21,398 nt of DNA, taken from JTS-RE9 sp964649195 (GTDB lineage: Bacteria > Planctomycetota > Phycisphaerae > Phycisphaerales > Phycisphaeraceae). Below the pieces are notes generated by a model. That model saw only the letters and a program-made list of their open reading frames with translations. It was not told the DNA's origin and did no database searches. The translations under genes were made by a program, and so were the position numbers. Below are positions 14,209-20,590 of this stretch, piece by piece. The stretch covers positions 1-21,398 of the forward strand of contig CAZYPK010000084.1 in assembly GCA_964649195.1 (NCBI GenBank), read 5' to 3'. Each line of letters starts with the position of its first letter. Within the stretch, counting starts at the first letter, position 1.

Positions 14209-15864
14209 ATGCCCAAATCCACCACCATCGGCAAGTACCTGATTCATCGCCTCGAAGAGGCCGGGCTCAAGCATGTCTTTGGCATCCCCGGCGACTACGT
14301 GCTTTCGTTCTACAATCTGCTCGTCGCCAGCAACATGCAGCTCATCGGCACCTGCACCGAACTGGGCGCGGGCTTTGCCGCCGATGGGTATGCCCGCGTC
14401 AACGGGCTGGGGTGCGCCTGCGTCACCTACTGCGTGGGCGGGCTGAACACGCTCAACGCGGCGGCCGGGGCCTATGCGGAGAAGTCGCCGATGATCGTCA
14501 TCAGCGGCGCGCCGGGCATGCGCGAGCGGGCCAAGGCTTCGCTGCTGCATCACAAGATCCGCGACTTCCATACGCAGCTTCAGATTTATGAGAAGGTCAC
14601 CGTCGCCTCGGCCGCCCTGGAGGACGCCCACACCGCGCCCCGGCAGATTGACGAGTGCATCATCGAATGTCTCCGGCAGAAGCGGCCGGTGTATATCGAG
14701 CTTCCCCGCGACATGGTCGATGCCCCCTGCGACGCCCCGCAGCCGCTGCCGCCGAACGTGGAGACGAGCGAGCCGCTGCCGCTGAGGGAAGCCGTTGCCG
14801 AGGCGGCCGCGATGATCAAGGGCGCGAAGAATCCCGCGATTCTCGCCGGCATCGAGGTGCATCGCTACGGCTTGCAGGACGCCCTGCTCGAACTGGTCAA
14901 AAAAACGGGCCTGCCCATCGCCGCCACCCTGCTGGGCAAGAGCGTCATCAGTGAAATCCACCCGCAGTACGTGGGCGTCTATGAAGGGGCGATGGGCAGC
15001 GAGCTGGCCAGGCGGATCGTCGAGGACGCCGGGGCGGTGCTGATCCTGGGCGCCTTCATGACGGACATCGAGCTGGGCATCTACACCGCGCAGCTGCACG
15101 ATGTCCGCACCATCAACGCCACCAGCGACCGCATCAATGTGAAGCATCATCACTACGAGAATGTCGCCCTGCGCGACTTCATCACCGGGTTGACCAAGGC
15201 ATTGACCACCGGCAGGAACGCGCTGAAGCCGACCCGCAAAAAATGGAGCAGGCCGCCCAGGCCCTTCAAGCCGCAGCCTGACAAACCCTGCACCATTGCC
15301 CGGTTTTTCGAGCGCATGAACGAATACCTGGATGAGCAGACCGTCGTCGTGGCCGACATCGGCGACAGCCTTTTCGGATCATCCGATCTGACCATTCACC
15401 GCGGCACCGAGTTCATCAGCCCCGCCTACTACACCGCGATGGGGTTCGCCGTCCCCGCCGCCGTCGGAGCGCAGGCCAACCGCACCGATCTGAGACCGAT
15501 CGTCTTCGTCGGCGACGGCGCCTTCCAAATGACCGGCATGGAGCTGTCCACCGCCGCGAAATACGGCCTGAACCCGATCGTCTTCGTGCTCAACAACAAG
15601 GGCTACACCACCGAACGCTACATCCACGAAGGCCCCTACAACGACATCCACGAATGGGCCTACCACCTGCTTCCGCAGATTCTTCGCAAAGGCTGGGGCT
15701 GCGAGGTGCGCACCGAAGGCGAACTGGAGGAGGCGCTCGTCACCGCCAAGAGCCACACGCAGAGCTTCAGCATCATCAATGTCCACCTGGACAAGATGGA
15801 TCGCTCCAAGGCGCTGGAACGGTTGGGCGAAAGCCTGAGCAGGCAGGCGGGGTTGAGCAAGTGA
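14209..15864 (+). CDS. ThDP-dependent 2-keto acid decarboxylase (pyruvate/indolepyruvate decarboxylase type)
   Basis: A 551-residue enzyme predicted to decarboxylate a 2-keto acid to the aldehyde using thiamine diphosphate. Residues matching the yeast/Zymomonas enzymes are D29 in FGIPGDY, E51 in CTELGAGFAADGYAR (activates ThDP), the His pair H114-H115 in SLLHHKIRDF, the Mg/ThDP motif G435-D436-G437 with N463 27 residues later, and E469 in NNKGYTTE. The double His and this Glu favour the pyruvate decarboxylase-like subgroup over acetolactate synthase. The substrate (pyruvate, branched-chain or aromatic keto acid) cannot be read from sequence. ATG 14209 is preferred; the 58 codons upstream in frame are repeat-encoded. 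No strong ribosome-binding sequence is visible. Confidence 0.9.
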   Translation: MPKSTTIGKYLIHRLEEAGLKHVFGIPGDYVLSFYNLLVASNMQLIGTCTELGAGFAADGYARVNGLGCACVTYCVGGLNTLNAAAGAYAEKSPMIVISGAPGMRERAKASLLHHKIRDFHTQLQIYEKVTVASAALEDAHTAPRQIDECIIECLRQKRPVYIELPRDMVDAPCDAPQPLPPNVETSEPLPLREAVAEAAAMIKGAKNPAILAGIEVHRYGLQDALLELVKKTGLPIAATLLGKSVISEIHPQYVGVYEGAMGSELARRIVEDAGAVLILGAFMTDIELGIYTAQLHDVRTINATSDRINVKHHHYENVALRDFITGLTKALTTGRNALKPTRKKWSRPPRPFKPQPDKPCTIARFFERMNEYLDEQTVVVADIGDSLFGSSDLTIHRGTEFISPAYYTAMGFAVPAAVGAQANRTDLRPIVFVGDGAFQMTGMELSTAAKYGLNPIVFVLNNKGYTTERYIHEGPYNDIHEWAYHLLPQILRKGWGCEVRTEGELEEALVTAKSHTQSFSIINVHLDKMDRSKALERLGESLSRQAGLSK

Positions 15865-15893
15865 CGCGAAAAAGAAAAATGGAAGGGCCACCT

Positions 15894-15983
15894 ATGAAAA
15901 CCGCAAGCTGGAAGAGCATAGCGAAAGACGTACCGGGCCGGTTCGACGAGCTGGTGCGGATGCTGCCGCCCCGGTTCATTTGA
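15894..15983 (+). pseudogene. N-terminal fragment of a HigA/XRE-like antitoxin gene
   Basis: The 29-codon frame encodes MKTASWKSIAKDVPGRFDEL then VRMLPPRFI and stops. The FDELVRMLPPRFI segment resembles the N-terminus of COG5499-type antitoxins (pattern Y-x-x-LVR-x-FPLRPI), where a helix-turn-helix domain should follow about 60 residues later. Nothing of that domain is found downstream in any frame, so this looks like a 3'-truncated remnant. The assignment rests on a short match from memory and is tentative. It lies 29 bp after the decarboxylase stop codon. Confidence 0.4.
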
Positions 15984-16195
15984 CCTGCACCCCCTGCGGG
16001 GGACGCCGATCAGACACATTTGTAAGATACAAGGCTTTGCGCAAGCCCCGGCCAAGCGACCTTCGACTTTCAGTTGCGCCACCTTGCTTCGCGCATCCGG
16101 GCCGGGGCTTCGCGGACTCAGCCCCAGCCACCCGGTCAGCCCCAGCCCATCACCCGGAATACCTGCCACCCGGAATAAGAGCTTGCCCCGTTCGA
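15984..16195. other. Intergenic debris with inverted and direct repeats
   Basis: No gene is seen. A short hairpin CCCCC-TGC-GGGGG lies at 15990-16002. An 11-bp perfect inverted repeat, AAGCCCCGGCC (16043-16053) and GGCCGGGGCTT (16100-16110), spans a 46-base loop. Direct 11-bp copies of CACCCGGAATA occur at 16151-16161 and 16167-16177. It separates convergent genes and follows a truncated antitoxin-like gene, which suggests a decayed insertion site. Confidence 0.5.
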
Positions 16196-17494
16196 TCAGA
16201 AGTCGAAGATGCTCTTGCGGTTTTTCCAGTAGGAATCGGGCAGCACCTCTTCGCGGAACTCGGGTTCCACTTCCATGGGCACAGGTTCGATCATCGCCGG
16301 GGGTTGCTCCGGGGGCGGTTCGGGTTTGGGTTCAGGCCGGGGGCTGGGTCTGGGCTCGTCCCTGGGTTCAGGTTTGGGCGCAGGCCTGGGCTTGGGCGCG
16401 ACCGCTTGAGGTCCGGGCTTCACCGGGTTCGCACCGGCGATGGCGATGCCCAGACGCTCGCGCCGGCTGGCGGCCAGCTCATCCGATTTCTTCGGGTCGA
16501 TCTTCAGCGTCGTCAGCATCAGCGCCACCTTCGTCGCGCCGGCCTTGGCGTCGGCGTCATCCGGCTTCCCGGCCAGGGCGTGGGCGTAATAAACCTTGGC
16601 ACGGATCAGCATGTTCGTCTTCGCGTTGGCGCCGCCTTCACCGGCCAGCGTGACGTACCACGCCGCCAGCTTCACCGCCTCCTCGCCCGCCAGCGACTGC
16701 ACCGGTCGGCCCGCCAGTTCCATCAGGTCCACCGTGGCCTGCGGCTCGATGATCGTCGCGTAGGTCCTGGCGCTGACTGGCCGATCCAGATCCTTCAGAT
16801 ACAGATCGGTGAGGGTCCGCGCCGCATCCTTGTCCGCCGGGTTGCGGGTCAGCGCCCGGCGGGCGGCTTGAATCTTCGAATCGATCGGCGCCAGCGGCGT
16901 CATCTCGTCGATCAACCCCTTGATGTCGCCATGCCTGTCGGGATACGCCACGCTGCGCGAGATGCCCATCGCCTTGTTGAGCAGGGCGATCGCCGAGACA
17001 TACTCGGCCCGCTTGCGCTTGGCCTGGGCGATCTCGACGATGAGATCGGTCGTCGCGGCGCCGGCCTTCTTGTGTACGCCCTTGTCGCTCTTGCCGGCGG
17101 CGTTGCGAAAAACGATTTCGTACAGGCTCAGCAGTTTCTCCTGCGATTCGAGCTGCCTGCGGGGCACGATATTGGCAATCTGCTGGAGGGCGTCGGCTGC
17201 CGCCTTCATGCCGTCGGTGTGCTGCCTGCCCAGTTCGTAGGTCTGCTCGAGGAGCAGGAGGGTATAAGCCTGGCTGTTGGCCTTGTTCTGGGCGGCTTCG
17301 AGCAGGACGATGGCGAGTTTGGCGTCATCCGCGGTGGAACGGGTCCCTTTCACGCCGCGCAGGGCGACGCCGTAGGTCTTGTCGAACTCCGCCTTCGCAT
17401 CGGCGGCCGCATCGGCGAAGACGCCTTCCGCCGCGGTCAGCATCAGCATCACGGCAAGACCCTTGGCGATGAAACGGTGTAAGCATGAAAACAT
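16196..17494 (-). CDS. Secreted helical repeat protein with proline-rich tail
   Basis: A 432-residue protein that I do not recognise at family level. ATG 17494 is preferred over an upstream start because it gives a signal peptide (MFSCLHRFIAKGLAVMLMLTAAEGVFA) and has AAGGGG 7 nt upstream. Residues about 30-340 are helical, with TPR-like pairs (KLAIVLLEAAQNKANSQAYTL, AEYVSAIALLNKAMG, IQAARRALTRNPADKDAARTL), suggesting a periplasmic or surface scaffold. Residues about 350-405 form a P-x-P-x low-complexity tail rich in KPEP/RPEP dipeptides, typical of a spacer crossing the cell envelope. The end is acidic, then YWKNRKSIFDF. No enzymatic motif is seen. Confidence 0.75.
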   Translation of the reverse strand: MFSCLHRFIAKGLAVMLMLTAAEGVFADAAADAKAEFDKTYGVALRGVKGTRSTADDAKLAIVLLEAAQNKANSQAYTLLLLEQTYELGRQHTDGMKAAADALQQIANIVPRRQLESQEKLLSLYEIVFRNAAGKSDKGVHKKAGAATTDLIVEIAQAKRKRAEYVSAIALLNKAMGISRSVAYPDRHGDIKGLIDEMTPLAPIDSKIQAARRALTRNPADKDAARTLTDLYLKDLDRPVSARTYATIIEPQATVDLMELAGRPVQSLAGEEAVKLAAWYVTLAGEGGANAKTNMLIRAKVYYAHALAGKPDDADAKAGATKVALMLTTLKIDPKKSDELAASRRERLGIAIAGANPVKPGPQAVAPKPRPAPKPEPRDEPRPSPRPEPKPEPPPEQPPAMIEPVPMEVEPEFREEVLPDSYWKNRKSIFDF

Positions 17495-17587
17495 GAGCGC
17501 CCCTTTCAGATGGCGACATTCTACCCCATTGGGACGCACCATCGGGAGAAATGTTCGCGGCGGTGATATGCTTTATCAGGTCACAGG

Positions 17588-17856
17588 AGAAGGCATTGAG
17601 GCACGGAGGGGGAAAGTTCCGAGTTCCGAGTTCCGAGTTCCGGGTTCCGAGTTGAAAGGCAAGGGGGAAGGCATTGAGGCACGAAGGCACGGAGGCACGG
17701 AAGCACGGAGGGGGATTGAAAAATGGCCATTCTCCCCTCCATACCTCAATGCCTTCCCCTTCCCCCTTGCCTTTCAACTCGGAACCCGGAACTCGGAACT
17801 CGGAACTTTCCCCCCCTTCGTCCCTTCGTGCCTCAATGTCTTCCCCTATCCCCTTA
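17588..17856. repeat. Composite palindromic element 2 (coreless)
   Basis: This occupies most of the 382-base gap between divergent genes. Left arm order: octamers (GGCATTGA, GGCACGGA), five heptamers ending with variant GTTCCGG then GTTCCGA, the anchor GTTGAAAGGCAAGGGGG, then octamers. The turn is the palindrome AATGGCCATT at 17722-17731. The right arm mirrors the order, with four heptamers. The AT-rich block and the core present in elements 1, 3 and 4 are absent, so the two arms meet directly. The right arm ends about 20 bp before the start codon of the small membrane protein gene. Confidence 0.9.
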
Positions 17857-17876
17857 CCTCTCAAGGACCAGTTCAC

Positions 17877-18131
17877 ATGGCTGAATACCAGGCCAAGGAT
17901 GGGCAGATGGATCGTCACGGCGAAATGACCGGGGCGATTTCGCTGAACATGATGTTCACCATGACACCCGTGGCGGCGTGGAGTTTTTTCATCGGCCCCT
18001 GGCTGCTGGGGGACCGCGTGGGTGTCGTGGTGACGGTGGCGGTGGTCATGGCGGTGGTGTTGCCGTTTGTGTTCCTGCGGCTGAGCCGGGCGATCTGGGC
18101 GTGGTTCAGCGACTGGACCGACAAGTGGTGA
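17877..18131 (+). CDS. Small membrane protein, two predicted helices
   Basis: An 84-residue protein of unknown function. Residues 1-20 are polar and charged, then FTMTPVAAWSFFIGPWLLG (about 27-45) and VGVVVTVAVVMAVVLPFVFL (about 48-67) form two membrane helices, and the end is Trp-rich (IWAWFSDWTDKW). ATG 17877 is supported by AAGGA about 9 nt upstream. The longer open frame upstream is encoded by repeats and is rejected. The gene is enclosed by composite elements 2 and 3, with about 20 bp on the left and 3 bp on the right, so any promoter must lie in or before an element. Confidence 0.7.
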   Translation: MAEYQAKDGQMDRHGEMTGAISLNMMFTMTPVAAWSFFIGPWLLGDRVGVVVTVAVVMAVVLPFVFLRLSRAIWAWFSDWTDKW

Positions 18132-18134
18132 AGA

Positions 18135-18549
18135 GGGGAAGGGGAAAAGTTCCGGGTTCCGAGTTGAAAGGCAAGGGGGAAGGCATTGAGGCACGAAGGC
18201 ACGGCGGGGGAAAGATTGAAAAATGGCCATTGCAAAATGAAAATTGCAAAATGGCGGAGCAGACAACCAATCACATGGGGAAGTCCACATCTGCCTCTCC
18301 TCAATTTTCAATTTGCATTTTGCAATGGCCATTTTTCAATCTCTCCCCCCTCCGTGCCTTCGTGCCTCCGTGCCTTCGTGCCTTCGTGCCTCAATGCCTT
18401 CCCCCTTGCCTTTCAACTCGGAACCCGAAACTCGGAACTCGGAACTTTCCCCCTCCGTCCCTCCGTGCCTTTTTCCCCTTGCCTTTCAACTCGGAACCCG
18501 AAACTCGGAACTCGGAACTTTCCCCCCTTCGTGCCTCAATGCCTTCCCT
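18135..18549. repeat. Composite palindromic element 3 (with core; duplicated right-arm block)
   Basis: The 423-base gap between convergent genes is nearly all this element. Left arm: two heptamers (GTTCCGG, GTTCCGA), the GTTGAAAGGCAAGG anchor, about three octamers, and the phased block ATTGAAA, AATGGCC, ATTGCAA, AATGAAA, ATTGCAA, AATGGCG. The core runs to about 18301 and is 51 nt, 2 nt longer than in elements 1 and 4. Right arm: inverted AT-rich block, about seven octamers, then an anchor-heptamer block present twice as identical 52-bp copies (18402-18453 and 18475-18526). It ends 5 bp before the stop codon of the PIN-like gene. Confidence 0.9.
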
Positions 18550-18554
18550 CCTGA

Positions 18555-19133
18555 TCACTCATCTTCCATCCTGCCCAGCGCCTGCCAGAGCGCATCGAGC
18601 GATTCGCGTGGCGGCAGGACATCGGCATGGCCCAGTTTTTCCAGGGCCTTGACCATCGGCTCCACCGCGGTGATCAGGCCCTGCCGGTAGGCGGTGACCA
18701 GCAGCGACAGGGCGCCTTCGCACTTGATGAAACTGAGCTTGGCCCGCTCCTTGATCGGGCCATCGATGAGCACGAGCGAAGCGGGGATCGCCAGGGCCAA
18801 TCGCAGCGTGGCGGCTTCGCTTTGCGTTGAGTTCATCGGATGATCGACGCGGGCCGGCAGCGGCTGGGCGGGTTGATCCTCGGCCACCAGCAGCCAGTCG
18901 ATGCCCGGCGCGGGGGTGAATGATTGCCCGTTGGGAATGGTGACGGCTGCGCCGGAGCCGGTGATCACTTCCGCAAGCTGCGGCTGCAAACGGTTGTAGA
19001 TGGAGAGCGCCACGACGATGGAGCCATGCAACTGCGGCAGCAGCTTGTGCCGGCGAATGGCGAGCATGGCCGCGAGGGTTTTTTCGCTTGCGACAACGGG
19101 TCCGCCGGGACGTGTGAGGGTCTGTCGCTGCAT
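18555..19133 (-). CDS. Degenerate PIN/DUF3368-like protein
   Basis: A 192-residue protein. The C-terminal half (SEAATLRLALAIPASLVLIDGPIKERAKL ... GALSLLVTAYRQGLITAVEPMVKALEKLG) follows the pattern of DUF3368 PIN proteins, GEAxAIxLA ... LLLIDDxxGR ... GxLGVLLxAKxxGLIxxVxPLLDxL. The N-terminal half has VVASEKTLAAMLAIRRHKLLPQLHG where relatives have VVSDTSPLIxLxxIGxLdLL. The first catalytic Asp and the second Asp of the LIDD block are replaced, so nuclease activity is doubtful. No partner antitoxin gene is present. The frame continues upstream only through repeat DNA, so ATG 19133 is preferred; it immediately follows element 4 with no ribosome-binding sequence seen. Confidence 0.6.
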   Translation of the reverse strand: MQRQTLTRPGGPVVASEKTLAAMLAIRRHKLLPQLHGSIVVALSIYNRLQPQLAEVITGSGAAVTIPNGQSFTPAPGIDWLLVAEDQPAQPLPARVDHPMNSTQSEAATLRLALAIPASLVLIDGPIKERAKLSFIKCEGALSLLVTAYRQGLITAVEPMVKALEKLGHADVLPPRESLDALWQALGRMEDE

Positions 19134-19530
19134 GGGGAAGGGGAAGGGGAAGGCAATTGAGGCACGAAGGCACGAAGGCACGGAGGGGGGAAGTTCCGAG
19201 TTCCGAGTTCCGAGTTCCGAGTTCCGGGTTCCGAGTTGAAAGGCAAGGAGGAAAAAGGCACGGAGGCACGGAGGGGAAGAGATTGAAAAATGGCCATTGC
19301 AAAATGAAAATTGCAAAATGGCGGAGCAGACAATCAATCATCTGAGGATGCACATCTGCCTCTTCTCAATTTTCAATTTGCATTTTGCAATGGACATTGG
19401 CCATTCTCCCCCTTCCGTGCCTCCGTGCCTTTTTCCCCTTGCCTTTCAACTCGGAACCCGGAACTCGGAACTCGAAACTTTTCTTCCCCCTCCGTGCCTC
19501 CGTGCCTCCGTGCCTCAATGCCTTCCCCTG
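19134..19530. repeat. Composite palindromic element 4 (with core)
   Basis: This fills the 402-base gap between two minus-strand genes. Left arm: octamers GGCACGAA/GGCACGGA, six heptamers ending GTTCCGG-GTTCCGA, the anchor GTTGAAAGGCAAGG, two octamers, then the phased AT-rich block. The 49-nt core runs 19318-19366. The right arm mirrors it with four heptamers and about five octamers. The inverted AT-rich block of this right arm matches the left arm of element 1 (AATGGCC-AATG..C-ATTGCAA-AATGCAA) better than its own left arm. It begins at the base next to one start codon and ends 5 bp from the next gene's stop codon. Confidence 0.9.
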
Positions 19531-19535
19531 TTCTC

Positions 19536-20462
19536 TCACACCGGGGCGTTGATCGAGGCGAGGAGTTCGTTGCCGCTGCGGACGCCGAGAAGGAAGGCGT
19601 CGAACTCGGAGAGGTCGGCCAGTTTCTGATCCGCCTTGCCGCCGGGGCCGGTGGCCATGATGGCGGGTGAGCGGGAGAGGTGCGGCTCGTTGGCGAGGTG
19701 GCCTTGCCAGCCGCGGGCAAGGGCATCGGCGAGAATCTCCTTCGCCCTGCCGTTGCCGGTGCCGATGGGCACGTGGGAGCATTCCCTGGTGCTGTCCTTG
19801 AGATGAAAGGCATCGGTGAAAGGCTGGAGTCGTTGCCAGGCGGCCCAGACATCTTCGCCGACCTGGTTGTAGTTGTCGAAGTCGAAGATGCAGCGGAAGG
19901 CGATGCTGCTTCCGGGAGTGCCCTCACTTCCGGGGGCGTTTCCGGGGGTGCTTCCGGGGTCTCCTTCATCGCGCAGGCAGCGGGCGATGGTTTCGTTCTG
20001 CCAGACCTTGTCGCCGAAGATGTCGTGCTCGTTTTCGTGGTAGAGGCAGAGCTTCAGCGCCGCGGCCTGCTCCTTGAGCGCCCCCAGACGGCGCAGCGAT
20101 TCGCAGGCCCAGGTGAACATCGGGCTGTTGTTCCTGCGGTTGAAGTAGGAAAAGATTCGCACCTTCCGGCAGCCGAAGATGTCCGCCAGCTTGGCCAGGT
20201 GATCGAGCTTTTTCACATCGATGTCGAAGTCATCGGCGATGTCGATCTTGCCCAGCGGCGTGCCGAACATGCCCACGCCGATGTTGGCGCCATCGAGCTT
20301 GTCCTTGACCGCCTTGGCATGATCCAGGGGCAGCACGCTGATGTTGTGACCATCGACATTGCGAAGGTCGATCAGCTTGAGACCGCCCGCAAGCGTGGCG
20401 CGAATCTGTCCATCGATGTCTTGTGCCGCCTCATCGGCGAAGGCGCTGAGCGTCCAGGTCAT
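19536..20462 (-). CDS. Sugar phosphate isomerase/epimerase-like TIM barrel protein
   Basis: A 308-residue protein of the xylose isomerase-like TIM barrel/AP endonuclease 2 superfamily. It begins WTLSAFADEAAQDIDGQI and shows barrel strands with likely metal ligands: KLCLYHENEHDIFGD (Glu), CIFDFDNY (Asp), AFHLKDST (His, Asp), and a final NEPHLSRS (Glu). The reaction is probably isomerisation or epimerisation of a sugar or inositol derivative; the substrate is unknown. Codons 2 and 3 of the longest frame are both ATG behind a TTG; the ATG at 20462 is chosen because GGAG ends 6 nt upstream. Between two barrel segments is a low-complexity insert (GDPGSTPGNAPGSEGTPGSS) encoded by imperfect CCGGGGG-type repeats (about 19906-19968). 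Confidence 0.85.
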   Translation of the reverse strand: MTWTLSAFADEAAQDIDGQIRATLAGGLKLIDLRNVDGHNISVLPLDHAKAVKDKLDGANIGVGMFGTPLGKIDIADDFDIDVKKLDHLAKLADIFGCRKVRIFSYFNRRNNSPMFTWACESLRRLGALKEQAAALKLCLYHENEHDIFGDKVWQNETIARCLRDEGDPGSTPGNAPGSEGTPGSSIAFRCIFDFDNYNQVGEDVWAAWQRLQPFTDAFHLKDSTRECSHVPIGTGNGRAKEILADALARGWQGHLANEPHLSRSPAIMATGPGGKADQKLADLSEFDAFLLGVRSGNELLASINAPV

Positions 20463-20482
20463 CATCAACTCCGTGGGGAAGG

Positions 20483-20590
20483 AAAGCTATCAGCCGTCAG
20501 CTTAAGGCAAAAGAGCGGAATATGCCTGCGGTCTTTTCTTCTGGCTGATAGCTGAAAGCTGATAGCTTCTGGCTGATAGCTGACAGCTTT
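20483..20590. repeat. Small composite palindrome with GCTGATA heptamers
   Basis: The left arm (20483-20503) is the inverse of GCTGACGGCTGATAGCTT. The right arm is an array of 7-nt units, GCTGATA, GCTGAAA, GCTGATA, GCTTCTG, GCTGATA, GCTGACA (20544-20585). The 40-base centre begins AAGGCAAAAGAGCGG and ends TCTTTTCTTCTG, with AAAAGA/TCTTTT pairing. The plan is that of the larger elements with a different heptamer and core. The last repeat unit runs into the stop codon of the lipoprotein gene (20589-20591). Confidence 0.85.

Noticed and set aside
19134..19337. 68-residue N-terminal extension of the PIN-like protein
   Set aside because: It is encoded wholly by element 4 and contains only repeat-derived peptides such as GTRNSEL.
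13791..19530. Repeat arrays as CRISPR loci
   Set aside because: Units are 7-8 nt, tandem without unique spacers, and no cas genes are nearby.
13791..19530. Retron or diversity-generating element
   Set aside because: The hairpin design invites the idea, but no reverse transcriptase gene and no template/variable repeat pair are present in the window.
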